Assembly: GCF_011397635.1 (NCBI RefSeq)
Contig: NC_064760.1
Coordinates: 24,253,356-24,317,355 of the forward strand
Reading direction: 5' to 3'
DNA from: Epinephelus fuscoguttatus
Lineage: Eukaryota; Chordata; Actinopteri; Perciformes; Serranidae
Length of the DNA: 64,000 nucleotides
Positions 1-13,800 of the stretch are shown here, piece by piece. How positions within the stretch are numbered: position 1 is the first letter of the stretch; every line of letters begins with the position of its first letter. The notes beneath the pieces were generated by a model that did not search any database, had not been told where the DNA came from, and saw only the letters and a program-made list of their open reading frames with translations. The translations under genes and the position numbers were made by a program.

Positions 1-1403
1 TGCCGGCCAAACTTGCCTGCCTCTCCGCCCAAATTACATGGGACAGTCCCAATTACCCTGTGGCCAACCAAAGCATTTCCTGGGTTAGCACTGGTGACGC
101 GTGCCCCCCCTTTGCTGTGGTTACAGGGGGTGTCATTAGACGCTTGTTTTACTGCAACCCCAAGAACGTGCCCGCCGGCCGCATCCACGCCACGGGAAGC
201 ACGACTGCAACGTTCCAATAACTCTGCAGAGCCTGATGGATGACAAATGGGAGAACGTTAGGGGTAATGCTGGAGCTCGTAGTAAATTCCTGCCGGCCAA
301 GAGGGAGATGCAAAGAGAACATTGCAGGGAAAATAATAAATTCTAGACCAGCTGCTAGGACTTCTGGGAAGCTGATAAGTGTGAGCTGTAATATTTTGTG
401 AGATTCAAAACACTTGGATTGAATAAGGAGAGCTGTTTGGACAGGTTAGCCCTAATAGGTGTAAAGCACAGATGTGGAGGGAATAAAAAATCTATTCTGA
501 GAAGTGTGTTTTTGACATCAGTGCTGGAGAGAAGTTTTACAAAGCAGGTTGCAGTTAAGCACACAGCTGTAAAATAAACAAAGTGGGAATAGGAAGAATG
601 TTAAAGACAATTTAGAGAGGGGGATTAGATGTGTTGTGGGCCTATAACATGACCTACATGCTTACATACAATACAGAGGTTGACCACAGATCTATGTGTA
701 GGTCCATGAGTGAGGGTGCATGAGACAACTGGTGGAAAATAACTAAGTAATAACTGCGTACTCAAGTACTCTACTTAAAGGAAAACCCCACCTCCCGAAA
801 TGATCATTTGTTTCAAGTATTCACCCCGTGTTATGTCGAATTCGAGAAGAAAATTGTGTCTTTCTCACATGCCTCCACGGTGAACGAAGAATCCAAAAAC
901 TGAGAAAATTCTTGATGCAGTGAAGTTATATTTTCGCAAAAATGCATGTGTTTGGGAAGTAGTGAGCATTCGACTAGATAAATGAGGCTTGTATTATACT
1001 GCAGGAGTTGTGTGAGAGTTTGTAAACAGATGTTTTGAAATAGTTTTTCTGTTTGCCCACTTCAGACCATCAAGAATTTTCTATGTTTTTCGGTTCTTCA
1101 TTCACCGCAAAGTGTTCTTCCCAAATTCAACATAACCCGGCGTGAGTAAGTAAATGAGTACTTCCATTTTATGCCACTTTTATACTTCTTTATTCTTCTT
1201 TACACACTGCTTTTCAGAGGACAATCTTGTACTTTTCACTTGACTACATTTATTTGACAGCTCTATGTACTAGTAACTTTACATATTAAGTTTTTATATT
1301 CAAAATAAACCACCAACTTATAAAATATCATCCATTGTTAAAGATTTAACAGCCCGAAAGTTTAGAAAGTGGTTCAAATTTATTCCATCTCAACCAGCTA
1401 GAG
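1..1403. other. Intergenic, nothing recognised
   Basis: AT-rich unique-looking sequence with only short chance frames. No splice-consistent coding segment or RNA gene was seen. Confidence 0.6.
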
Positions 1404-2576
1404 CATTAAAGCCACAGTTTATTTTTATGAAAATAACTTTTTGTCATATTTGCTGAAACACAACTACACAGTGGTGTAATGGTTAGCATTGTCGCCTCAC
1501 AGAAGCAGGGTTCCTAGTGCCAACCTGGGGTTGAGGAGCCCCTCTATATGGATTTTGCATGTTCTCCCCCTGTCAGTGTGGGTTTTCTCCGGGTACTCCG
1601 GCTTCCTCCCACAATCCAATGGGTAAATTGGTAACTCTAAATTGCCTGTAGGTGGGACTGTGAGCATGAATGGTCGTCTGTCTCTATGTGTCGGCCCTGA
1701 GATAGTCAGGTGACCTGTCCAGGGTATACCATGTCTTTCGCCCTGTTTTCAGCTGGGATAGGCTCCAGCACCCCATTACCCCCAACAGGATAGCGGTTAT
1801 GGAAAATGAATGAATGAATTAATGCTTATACTGTCACTATACTCTGAAAGAAGCACATGAGACAGATAGTCTATGAAAAAAGTCATGTTCCTCCTACTCT
1901 TCCTACTCCTTCTACTGGCATTTGCTAGAAGAAGACCGTGGTACGGCAGCAACGATCCATCAAAGCCAAGGAGTCTTGAACGCAGCTCTCAGGCATGTCA
2001 CCCACTCCTTGTTAACTGTGGTCAAATTGTCACACTTGGCAACGCTGATCAAATATGAATTGAGAGTCTGTTTCTGCATTGCCTATTTCTCACCTCAAAT
2101 GTTTTCAGAGACATATTTTACTGTCAAGTTGTAAAAAGAGAGAGTCGGTTTGACTGGTGGGTGGTGCTTATTACTCCATCTAACTGTATCCAACATGGCA
2201 GCCAGGTCACAAACTTCCTCATGTTACAGCTAAACAGTACACTACAATATCTTTCTGGAAACATTTGAGATAAGAAATAGGCAACACAGTCACAGAATCT
2301 CGAGTCATATTTGATCAGTGTTGCCTAGTTTGACAGTTTGACTGCAGTTCATGAGTAGTGTCATGATTGACAGCTGCTTTTGGGACTGCTTGGCTCTGAT
2401 TGGTAGTTTTCATTCACAGTTAGGGCATTAGAAATGGTACAAAGCAATGGAGTAGGCAGAGGAGTATGATTCTTTTTTTTTTCACAAATTATCTGTCTCA
2501 TTCAATGCTGTGTGCATATAGCGACAGTTTCAGCAAAAAAATGTTAATAAAAGATACCAACTGTAGCTTTAAAGTG
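1404..2576. mobile_element. Foldback (long inverted repeat) DNA transposon, interrupted by a SINE
   Basis: The two halves are imperfect reverse complements along most of their length. Examples: catgagacagatagtctatg (from 1856) against the complement of 2480-2500; gatcaaatatgaattgagag (from 2047) against the complement of about 2300-2320; and the outer ends attaaagccacagtt against ctgtagctttaaag. A SINE (about 1466-1820) sits in the left arm. No transposase is visible. The arrangement is that of a non-autonomous foldback or MITE element common in fish. Confidence 0.85.
1466..1820 (+). mobile_element. tRNA-headed SINE, family A, copy 1
   Basis: It starts with a pol III A-box-like segment (gtggtgtaatggttagcatt) and runs through the fish SINE-type body (tgttctccccctgtcagtgt, tccgggtactccggcttcct, ctggataggctccagc-like). 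It ends in a (GAAT)n tail. Flanking tgctgaaac (1451-1459) and tgcttatac (1823-1831) resemble a decayed target-site duplication. A second copy is at 14153-14469. Confidence 0.85.
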
Positions 2577-4631
2577 CCGCTTACAGGTTAGTGAACTGGA
2601 AATAATAATCCAATAATCATTATACTTCAGAAAGGCTCGTTTGCAAAGTCAGGGATTTTACTTTTTAGATGTTAAATTCACTTTGTTAAAACACTTGTGT
2701 GCTTTTACTTTGAGTATTTTATCATTGCAGTGTCACTTAAGGTTTGAGTACCTCTTGCACTGCACGTGACACCGCACAGACAGTACAGTATGTCATAGTA
2801 AAAATCAAAAACATAAACTGAATTTCCATTTATTTCTCTTTAAATTAGAACCAAACAAAGGAGGGTGAGAGTAGGGGAAGGAGAGAAAGAGATGGATCTC
2901 ATGGAGGAAAGTAGTCAAACGGAGAAGGGAAAGAGTAAGCGACTGACGCACAGAGCAGGATGAGGGTTTGGAGGGGGTGTCTGGCGAGAGGCAGAGTGAC
3001 GTAATGGATGAGAGGAGAGAGGGATTAACTGAGTGACAGAGATGAAGGGATGCTCTCTGGTGTCACCCGTCCTCACTCTCACTCCGTCCATCATTCATCG
3101 GGGGAGCATCATGGGGCTCCATGAGTGTGTGGCAGCTGTGCATGCCAGCTGCGCGCAAGTGTATGTGTGTGTAATCAATTTGTTTGCATACATTTCAAAG
3201 TCTGTTTACGCACGTGTGTACTGCGTGTATTAATATTCTTTCTGTCAATCTGTCAATATTAATGTGCACCATGTGCCTTTGTACAAAGTGTGTTTTATGT
3301 ATGTGTGTGTGTTGTATGTGTGTAGTGTGTGTCTACATGCAATGTGTCTACTTCTAGTTGCCCATCTGGTGCTGCTATGCTGTGCTGCTCAGCCAGCTCT
3401 CTAATAGCTCCAATAAGCCTGTGGTTTGCTGCCTCATACACACATACACACACATATATACACAGATATGTACACACTGGCGGATGAATACACACACACA
3501 TACTTACACAGTTAACACAAACCTTTACACACATGCTCCTCTCGCTGTTATTCTTCTTCCAAGAGAAAGAGGCCGAAAAATGACCATTTATTTACTTTGA
3601 GCTCTGGGGCTGCGGCAACACAGCCTGCCAGTACCAGAAAAGAGAAAAAAAAGAAAGAGTCAAAGAGCGAAACAGAGGAGGGAGTAGGAAGGCAAAAGGT
3701 AGGCGAACAACAGAAGAGGACAGAGGGAGGAGCGGTGGACGAACAAGAAAAGAATGAGCCAGAAGGAGTTACAGGTTGAGAGAGAGGGGGAGAGTTTGCT
3801 GGTGGATGTGGAGTAGCGAGCTGTGGTTTGGTCCGGTGCAGCGTTTGGTTGTGTTACAGTCTGGCTGTGGCTTGTGTGGGTTGGGCTGAAATGAGCAGGG
3901 AAACAAACCCGGGCAAGAAAGTAGCTGAATTCACTCTCAGCACTTGAAAACACACATTACAAGTGTTTAATAAACTTATCTTCCATTTGATTTTCGGCCA
4001 CATTGAGGTTGTGAAAGTGTCTGATGAGACGAATTAAGGTTCACCTCATACATTTCAAATATTCTGAGTCGTGTTTATGTTTGTCCAGGTCTGCTGGAGG
4101 GAGCACTCTGCCCTGCCCAGCCTGGCCCGTCTGTTGGGGCTCCGATCAGTAGCAGAGTGTCTTTCCAGCTAGCAGAGCCACGCTGGGTCCAGTTCCAACA
4201 AACTGAGAACTTATTTACATTCAGGGGGGGGAAAATACACCTTTTCAAATATGCCTTATAAGTTGTTTCTACCCAGAGAAATATTTCTACACATGTAAAC
4301 AGGACAAATTGTCAACTTAACTTTGACGTGATTCCCCTGGATGTGGTGGATTACGCTCAGATTCAAAGCCAGGTTGTTCCAGTTTATCCAACAAAACAGG
4401 TCTCTCTTCAACTAGATGTTTATTTGAATCCCCCTGGGAAAAGCCAGGTGTTGCCAGTGTACACAGGCCTAATGTGGTTTGGGGAGTTTACCTCAGAGCG
4501 CAGACTACAGGTGCTTGTAGGAGTGTGCTGTGCTGCTCCGAAGATAAGATGCGGAGATGGGAGGAGAGCATGTGTCCCACGACCCCTGAGCAATATGGTC
4601 AGAGTCCTGCACGGAGATACAGACAACGAGA

Positions 4632-4656
4632 TTGACTGACTGACTGACTGACTGAC
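4632..4656. repeat. (TGAC)n microsatellite
   Basis: Six tetranucleotide units, intergenic. Confidence 0.92.
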
Positions 4657-6700
4657 AGATAAACACGCACCCTGCTTGTCTCCTCTGAAGGCCAAGGTTG
4701 CCACAGTTACCTGCTCTCTCTGTCTGTTCCCTCTTCCGATCATTTTCATCCCTCACTCTCCCTCCCTCGTCTTCTGTTAATCTGTTCCAGAGCATTGTGA
4801 TCACATGGAAAAAAACATAGCAAGTGCACATATTTCCCCCTTAGCCAAGAGTGAAAAAAACACACACACGGGGTTGGGTGGGGTGGAGTTTAGTGGAGGG
4901 AGGGGGGTACATGATGGGGAGGGGGAAAAAAAAAAACGAAATAAACTGTTTATTCAAAGGCAGCGCTGAGCCCTTTTGTTGTGGTGGGGACCTGTCTTTT
5001 ATTAGCAGCCTGAAAAGCCTTCAAAGGCTGGAAAGACAGAGGACATGCCAACAGACGAGTGTATACAAGGCAGAGGAGGGGAGGGGGGAGATGGGAGAGA
5101 AAGGGGGGACGTGAAGGGGACAGGGCAAAAAGGTTTAGAAAGAGGCAAACGAATAGGGTCTGGGGACATGAATGGGTAGAAAGGTCTTGGAGGGGGGGTG
5201 GCAGCGGAGGAGGAGGTGATGGAGGGTTGAGAACTTGAGATTGTGCCACTGGCAGTGAGGACACAGAGCGAAGGCCAGCGCAGAAGGAAAAGGGGGGTGC
5301 TGGGACAATTCCAGATGGACCATAATATGGGGAAACTGTTCAGAACTGTTCTCATATGTTTGCAGCTTTTTACACTGGCAGGACTTTCACAGAGTCTTGT
5401 AACTGATTTTGTCAGTGTGTGTGTGTATGTGTGTGTATGTGTGTGTGTCTGTTGGGGAGGTTAAGAGGAGAATGATGTTTTATATCAGATCTTGATAGAT
5501 TAAAAAAAAAATTCTGGCAAAGACTGTTTGGTGTGTGTGCCTGTACCTAAATCTGCACACAGTTATAAGTGTGTGTGTTTGTTAGCGTGCTGTGTGGTAG
5601 GTGTTTGTGTGAATATAATCTTACATGTGTGAGAGAGATTGATATATTTGGGGATAGTTTGGAGAGGCAAAGGAGACATTCCCTCATTGCGTAACTTCAT
5701 CTCTCTTATCTCCGCTCTCAAAGCAAACTGTCAATGCTGCGTTCCCATCTCTCTCTTTTTTTCTCTCCCTCTCTTTCTGGATCAAGTCTTCAAGGGCACA
5801 ACCTTTTTGCTTTCCTCCCCTCTCACCCTGCTTTCCATCTCATCTACTGAGTATTCAAGCTGTTTGTCTACTTTGGAAAAGTGCTGTTAAAGTGCCACTA
5901 TGATCCAAACCTTTAAGCACTCTGTGTGTGTGCGTGTGTTTGCGCGTGCTCAAAATATGCTGATGGTATGAGCCGTACGTGTTCATATGTGCATAATGCG
6001 TGCAATCTATTTTAGTGTTTGTGCGTTGTGTGTGTGTGCGTGCGCTCTGTGCACGCTGACCGCTCTTGAAGCCGAATCAAAGTGCTCTGCTTTCAATAAG
6101 AGTCACAATCAGCAAAGTGGCAGCAAGCAATGACATCACTGCAGCTGGGTCCCCAGCTGGAGCACAGAAAGGACTTTGGCAAGTGCGTGTGTGTGAGTGA
6201 GTGAGTGTGGACATATGTGTGTAACAGAGTCAAAGACCAGTGTACGCATAGTTTATTTGTAATATGCATATTTCATGCAATTCGTAAACTCTGTGGCTGA
6301 GCAAAATGCAAGCAGGTCCATGCCAATGTAGAACCTTTTTCTTGCAGCGTCCATGAGTGTGACTGCGTGTGTGTGTGTGTGTGTGTGTATGGTGGCTGAG
6401 AGTGTAAGTGAGATTTCCAACCTCAGTCGTCCCCATCAGTCTCTCTGCACATTCTGTGCCTTGTTTCTATTGGAGCAGACAGTGCTGCGGTGAGAAAAAC
6501 AACAGGAATTTCATCTGTCATTGATTAAGCCCATTAACGGTGGTGTCTGATGTCTTTTACACTCATTCCACACACACCGACATGCAGCTGCACTCACAAA
6601 CACACAAAGTTACACACACCCTGACTCCCCCCACACTGCACCGCTACCAAGACTACCATACAGTAACGGACACACCATGGATTATCATCAAGATCCACAC

Positions 6701-6706
<6 letters not shown>

Positions 6707-6749
<43 letters not shown>
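6707..6749. repeat. (TG)n microsatellite
   Basis: Uninterrupted TG dinucleotide run of about 21 units. Confidence 0.97.
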
Positions 6750-6752
<3 letters not shown>

Positions 6753-7399
6753 GGTTGGGTGTGAATGGATTTTCACACGCTAAGTCATGCAAGCCGGAAA
6801 ATACTGATCATAAACTTCCAACCAGCATGAGCAACCAACAACCCCACAGAGAGCCAACACACACACACAAACACACACATACAGACACACCATGCTACTG
6901 GACGCACAAGCTTCTGACGCGGTCCACACACACACACACAGAGTCACACTCACACAAACTGTAAACTGCCCTCATATGAACAAACCATGCTTTCAAACAC
7001 ACACACACACATACGACACAGCCACTGAAAACACACAGCTACTGAGCATACCGCGCAACCAGACACTCCAAACTCACTAAACAAATGTCTGATGTTGTCA
7101 CTCTGGTATTTACCACTCCACCACTGTCATTTTATAAGCCAGCCTCACTACTTTGAATGTGGAGGCATTGTGATTTTAGCTGCGTGCTGAAAAGTACAGC
7201 TCACATAATGTGACAGTTATTGGTTGAAAACAGAGCTCAAGTGCTACAATTCCACTACGTCGATGTGGTTTACGTCTCTGTTTGACTGCAGAGTAAAAAC
7301 AAAGGTGAAAAACTCCATGTATCAGTGATCTACCTGGAGGCCTGAAGTGTTGATGTTGACATTGTGATTTTCGTCACCAAAGACACAGTCCTCAGCACT

Positions 7400-7960
7400 G
7401 TCTGTTCAACACAACAACAATGTTGGCATTGTACTTTTCTGGATTTGTTGGAGCTTAACTTTTCTTTAAATGTTGTTGTGAAGGTGTGGTTAGTTTAAGG
7501 CACAAAAAACACTTGGTTCTGGTCAGGAAAAGAACATGTTTTGGCTTAAAAAACCCACATTTAGTAGCACAAAAGCTGCTGGAAAAGCAGTGACGGGTAG
7601 GTGAAAAACACCCAAGTTCAGTGGCTCAACACCGCCTGGTAAATGCTGTGATGTTTTGGTAAAAACACCCAGGTCCAGTGCCACAAATGCTGCTGGGAAA
7701 CACTGTGATATGCTGCAAAAACACCCAGGTTCAGTGAAAAAAACTCCCAGGTTTGGTGCTACAAATGCTACTGGAAAATACAACGATGTGTTGGTGAAAA
7801 ACACCCATGTTCAGTGCCACTAACGCCGAATGTGCCACTGAAACATCCAGGTATGGTAGAAAAACACAGAGGTTTGGTGCAACAATCACCATGGGGAAAC
7901 ACCACGATGTGCCGGTAAAAATATCCAGGTTCAGAGCCACAAACACGGGTCAAAGTACAG
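7400..7960. repeat. Dispersed repeat with diverged internal tandem units
   Basis: From 7420 it has aatgttggcattgtactttt, the same end as the element at 16777, then the ggcacaaaaaacacttggtt block. After 7545 come about six degraded units of roughly 65 bp, each with aaaacacccaggttcagtg, ccacaaatgctgctgg and gtgatgtg-like pieces. It is not coding despite minus-strand open frames. Confidence 0.7.
7485..7552 (+). repeat. Dispersed block, copy 1
   Basis: ggttagtttaaggcacaaaa, acacttggttctggtcagga, aaagaacatgttttggctta. The same block occurs at 47536-47613 (plus) and 17219-17289 (minus), with a fragment near 9697. Confidence 0.7.
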
Positions 7961-8888
7961 TGAAGGTTTGCCAAAATACAACAGGTGTTGTTGTTTGTTG
8001 GTCTCAAACAGTGGTCCACAGCTTGGCAGCTGTCTCGCCAATGTGTCAAGCCATTCACCATCCCTCCCACCTCCTGATGACAAAATCAGCTCATATACTA
8101 TGTCAGCTTAGAAATGCTGATATGATAGGTATGGAATGTAAAAATGTAACATATCTGTGGTTTACAGAAACATATAAAGCAAACATTTTCTTCTGGCGAC
8201 TTCTCTGCACATACACTTCCTGCAAGCCTCATGTAATCTTAAAATTCGTATGATTTTGCTACAGATGAATATGGTTCTACTAAAAAGCCTAATTAAAGTT
8301 TACTTATACCTTGTTGCTGGTGCTTTCAACCACATTTCATGTTCTTCCTCAACAGATTAAGATGGCTGAATTCTCACTTAAGTCTTAAACTTCACTCTTC
8401 AGGTGGTTGTAAACAGTACAGATAGTCACTTCTTGCTTTTCAGACATGCTCTTTGTTACTTAATGACATCCATGTCAAGCAGAATAACAGAAAACTTTAG
8501 TAGGTGGACCTTGAGTAAAGTATCTTCTGTCAAACTATTATTTCAATGTAAAGAATGAACTTTAATGCTCAGTTGAGAATACAATCTGTCATGCAGATGT
8601 CTAAAATGATGTGAAAGATATTAGGTGCGCTTAACTTGATCTAATGCTGCAGCCAAATGTCATCTTGGGTTTAATATGTTTTATTCAGCACTGTAAATGT
8701 ACCATATAGTTGGAACTGAAGCTGTTTCGGTCCCTAAATGTGGTCCCTAAACTCCACTGGAGCAATGAACACCATTCTACCAAAAGATATTTCCTCATTT
8801 GGTGTTTTTATCATGGTGGTGGATAGCACTGTGTAACATGTCGGTCCAAAATGTCCCACACTGTAGGTGTTCACAGTGTTGAGATAAA

Positions 8889-10263
8889 GTCTGTTTACAC
8901 ATGGTATTAATGTGCGTCAGCGGTGATCCAATCACAAGTGGACGGCTTTAAGTACATCTTTTCACACCTAGCATCAGAATGCATCTCCATATGCATCTCA
9001 AGTGACCACGTGAGATCAGATCTCACTGTCCTGCTCTATGTGCAAATAAACTTGTGAATCATTTCCATTTGCAAAGACCAAATTGTTGTTGTTTTTAACC
9101 AGCGGGAGGTTTGTAGGGCTATGCTCACACTTATACCCTTTACTATTTAAAATTAGTAAGCCAAGTTAAAATAAAAGATGAAATATGACACAAATAAAAT
9201 ATGAGATAAGTGATATATATGGTGAGAGTCCGCCCCTGCAATATGCACACAGTGACAGGGCCAACTGTTAGCATCACACAGCTAACATTACCCAACGGTT
9301 ATTAATGGGTTTAATGACAGAGTGGTGTGGTTTCAGTATTGGTGCGAGTTTGTTGGAACTGTTACATGGCTGCTGCTGCTGTGTTAGCTTGTACTAACCA
9401 GGCAGATGCTGAACTGACCGTTCACAGGGACGACAATCTGGTTTGACACTGAAGTCGCTGAAATCCGGCACTTGGGCAGTGACTTGTGGCATCAGACACT
9501 GATGAAAAAGTCGTCCTTTAACATTGGCATGATACGCAACCGATTGGTGGTATAGTTTAACGGTGCTCAGTGGCATCAGGGGGAAATATGGCTGGACAAG
9601 AACAAAAATTGAGGTGGCAAAAGTCCCACTAAGGTGGGCAGAAAAGGTGGTGGACACTGACTTTCACCCGGGAGAGCGGTATTTGTGTTTTGTGTTTTTC
9701 CCAAACCTAACCACATGCATTTGTAGCCTAAACCCAACCACGTGCGTTAATGGTTAGAGTAGATGTAAATTCAAGGTGCTGTATTGACGAACTGCGTTTA
9801 TTTTGAAAGAGACTGTATGTAACAGGCAGAACTTGACACGACATCCCAGAACATCAACAAACAACGCACCCAGGGTACCTTTCACATCGTATCTGGACGT
9901 GGAAAGTCCATGACCAAACGTCAATTTGTGATGAGGTCGGTGTGAGAATACGTTGGGAAGGAAAATGGCGCCAGAGACAGTGCTTCACCTCTGCATCTGT
10001 GTAACTGCATCAACAGAAAGTTTTCTTATTCAGTGGGGCTAGTAAGCAAGGATGTCAGCTAAATAAGTGGTCCTTTAATGTGGCATGTGACTCTGCTGAA
10101 GAATGTGGCCATATGTGGCCCAGACCACGTCTGAATGTGGTTTTAAGCAATCTGAACTCAAGATGTATTGAAGATGCATTGGGTGTATTTACACTCGTAT
10201 TTAGACCTGTCCACCTGAGATCCGATCACTCAGGATACATGTTAATACCAGGTGTAAACAGGG
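8889..10263. mobile_element. 1.37-kb inverted-repeat element
   Basis: The left end ctgtttacacatggtattaa continues with gtgatccaatcacaagtgga. It is matched in complement at the right end (ctgtttacacctggtattaa, then gtgatcggatctcaggtgga). Arms extend about 110 bp with indels. No transposase frame was seen. A cctaaccaca-type dispersed fragment lies inside at 9697-9760. Confidence 0.8.
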
Positions 10264-10339
10264 CCACAGTGACTCTGAAGGCCACAGCATATGATTCACA
10301 TCATTTTCATCAAACCATTCAGTGACTCCTTGCACCCTC

Positions 10340-10800
10340 TGTGAAAGCATCTGCATCATATATTTCTCCATTCATTTTTTTCAAGCTTTCTTTAACTTGT
10401 CACTCGTCTGTATATGGAAAATGTCCATTATCAGTTTTATGGGAATGTTCATAAAGCTATGAAGCTTGAGAAAAAGGAATAGCTCCTTAATTGCTGTGCA
10501 GCGATTGAAAATGTGTGGGAATATTTTCTTGGCTTTGCACAGTACAAAGGAATCTGGATGAAGATAATTTAGCCATGTATAATAGGAGTTCCTTTGTTCT
10601 TTTTTCCATTTTCAGTGTTTTATCCAATATGTAGTTGTTTGGGTATTTATAGCCTCTGAAGTTTCCCTTCACTTCGGTCAGCGCAGTTCTCACCAGATCA
10701 TTTGGGTCCAGAATAGTTCCCTCGTAATAAAAATAATTTCCTCCATCCAAGCAGAATATGGGCTATTGAGCTGTAGAGAATAATTTAACCAAATGGTTGT
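10340..10800. promoter_or_regulatory. Possible conserved non-coding stretch
   Basis: Low-repeat AT-rich sequence with an 87-codon minus-strand open frame (10487-10750) that matches no family I know. The complexity is unlike the surrounding repeats. It could be a non-coding regulatory element or simply unique sequence. Confidence 0.25.
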
Positions 10801-13800
10801 CTACCAGCTGTCACTACTTGATTCATTCTTTTTTTTTTTTTATTATCGCAGAAGCGAGAAGGGAGTTATGACTTACAAGATATAAAAATAGACCTTTCAA
10901 AACGTATGAATTTAATCATCCAACTCTAAGCTTCAGACCAGTTAAAGCTCAAAGTTATTATCTGTATTGTAAAATATACACTGGCAAAGCTCTTTACAAG
11001 CACTCCAGTTAGTCATACTTTCAGCAGTAGAACAGTATAGATATAAATTTGAATAGAATACAATAGAATACAACAGGGTAAACCAGAGCTGAACACAAAG
11101 CATATACAGACAGCATCACAGCAGAACAGGAGAGCAGAGTGAAGCCAACAGCAGAGACCTGGGGGAACAGAGCAGTGATGAGGGACGGCTACCAGAGACA
11201 CCCAGCAACTCACATGGGTGTGCACAGCAACCCACACACACCAGTGCACACGGGCCATTAAAAAAAAAAACACATATGATTATACACATAGATACAGCAG
11301 CCAGGAGAGGGCAAGCATGCAAACACACACACCAGGCCATGCACAAATACCTGATCACACCTGTAGTGCACATGCATACCCATCTTTGTCTCAGTGCACA
11401 CTGAACACATAAATTCATGCCTGTAATCATGAATCCTTTCTTATCTATATGTTTCCTCTCGTCCATTTCTCTGCGCTTCCATCTCCGTCCTTCTTCTTCT
11501 ATTAAATTCCAGAGATCTGTCACATATTTCCATCATAGGAGACAGCCCCACGGCCCTGCCGCTCTCCAGAAGTCCACGGCTCTGTCCAACACACCAGTCT
11601 GTCTCCAGAATCCTGTCATGTGCTATAATTTAGCTCTTTCCAGAGCACTTTACTTTCCCTCTGACTGTCACTTCCCATACATCACTGTCATTCAGCTCAT
11701 CTGTCGGGGGTCTGGGAAAAGGGCTACGGGTGACTGAGCAGAGGTGTCATCAGATTCCTGTCTGAGTTTTTCTTGGTTGCTTCCTCTTCTCATAACACAC
11801 ACACATACATGCATACACACATATATAACCTCAATCTGGATGACAAAGGGCAGAGGGGAAAGGCAGGTGGGTTTACCATAGAGTAAGAGGTTGAAGAGAA
11901 AGAAGGAGGAAGTGACAGAAGCCAACAGAGAGAGTGTGAGCGAGGGGGAAAGAGCGTGAGAGAAAGAGAAAGCAGGAGAAGAAAATGGAGAATAAAACAA
12001 CAGGCAAAGTGGGAGAGAAAAGGAGAGGGAGAAAGCCTCCGGAGTGCTTTTTCGCTCCAACGGGACAAAAGGTTACAGCATGACGGGGGTAGGTGTCAGG
12101 TGATGTGTGACAAGTCCAAATTAAAGATGACATAATGGTGGGGGCCCGGATGGGGTCCAAAATGGGGGCTGACTGAGACCGAAGGTGGGGGCAGACTGTG
12201 GCAACCAAGTCGAGCTGGGCCACGCTGGGCTGGGCTAGGCTGGGGCTGGGCAGCAGGGGGCTACCCTGCAGGCTCCTCCATATGGAACGCGTTAGCCTAG
12301 CGATTGCTAATGAAATGCAGGCTGACGTCAGGCAGACACCCACCCATTGTTTTGCTGCTTAATTTGTTATAATATTTGTCTTACAAATGAGGATTTTGCC
12401 AGGACAGGGGAAGAATAAGAGGCTACAGCCGCAGATGAACAGAGGTGGGCAGAGGGTATTACAGTAAGAGTCCGATGTTAAAGAAAATGGGGTATGAGCG
12501 TTTGCAGTAAAGGTAGGGAAAAGCTAGGGAACTTAGCATGTATGCTAACACTAGAAGGGCCAAGGCCTCAGCTGTCTAAGTGGGAGGTATAGTGACCCGA
12601 GGACTAGCATGGGTGGGTGCGCTGGAAAGGGAGGGACTGCTGTAAGAGGAAGTGAGTATGTGTTAATTGCATATGGAAGTTTTTAGCATAAACAAACATT
12701 TCTGCATTACTCACAACAATTAGTGTGAGGAATGCACCATTCAGGCTACTCCTGCAGCTGCCTGCCTGTTTTATGCATCCTCATTTACACTCTTTCAGTA
12801 AGTGTTATTTCTTATAATTCACCCCCCCCCCCCCCCCCTTTCTCCCTCTCTTCCTCTCCTTCAAGCCCATTCACCCAGTTTCCAGCATACAGAGAAGTCT
12901 TCCTAAAATAGGCTCAGTGGAGCAAGTTTAAGAATGCTTTTGTTATTCCAAAAGGAGTTGTGCTGTAATTGACCACCACCTGGGCATCTGGCAGAAGTCA
13001 CAGTGAGCTGGAGAGAAGGGGATGCAGAGGGAGAGGAAGGAGCTGCGGATGGAAAGAATGAAAGAAACGACAAACAGAGATGAACAAATGGAGACTGAAG
13101 AAAGACAAGAAAGGAGGAGAGATTAATGGAGGCGGGGGGGTTGAATGATGGAAAGTGTGTGTGCTGTGTCCTTCTCTCTCTCTCTGTCTCCCGCTCTCCC
13201 ACTCTGACATGTCAATTCGAAGGTGCTTTATTGGCGTGAGTAATGATGGGAGGTGTTGCCAGGGTAATTACATAGCACATTAAAGGGTTTCATAAACATT
13301 ACAGTTCCTCCTCTGCCCGGTGGCAAGGCTAAAGGGGCAGGGAGAGGGGAAAAAACAGAATGAGAGAAATAGACACAGTGAGAGGGAGTAAAAAAGGATG
13401 GAAGAGTAAAGGGTGCTAACTGGAGAGGAGGGGGAGGAAGAGAGAAGGGAGTATGTGGATGAGAGGAACAGAAAAGATGACAGGAGTGGAGGTTACCGTG
13501 ATCATGGATTCCATCGCTGAGCGCCTGAACATGAAACAGGAAGAAAAAAAAAAAGAAAACAACATGCTGCCGGAGCAGCGTCCAACACAAGCCACAGCTG
13601 CAATTCACATCACTATGCATGGAGAGCGCAGGATAACTCTCACTCTCTCTCTCACACACACACACACACACGCACACTGCAGTCATGAAACACACATAAC
13701 TTTATGCATTCCCTTGTTGACGCAATCTTTGCATGCGCTTGTAACCATTTACACTATAGCCGCAAACTCCCCACACTCAGCTGTGCGCAGTCTGTCACTG

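Larger units (their letters stand above)
2577..7399. other. Intergenic, simple-sequence rich
   Basis: Many short CA/GT runs (3290-3520, 5415-5450, 5920-6050, 6370-6390, 6860-7020), a purine-rich stretch (2860-3020) and GA/GGGG tracts (4860-5200). Open frames are artefacts of the simple repeats. No gene was supported. Confidence 0.6.

Noticed and set aside
7523-8253. Overlapping open frames around 7.5-8.25 kb as a repeat protein
   Set aside because: Translations reflect the degraded 65-bp tandem DNA repeat in several frames on both strands.
10487-10750. 87-codon minus-strand open frame as a gene
   Set aside because: The composition looks less repetitive than most, but there is no known domain, flanking splice sites or second exon. 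Kept only as a possible non-coding element.
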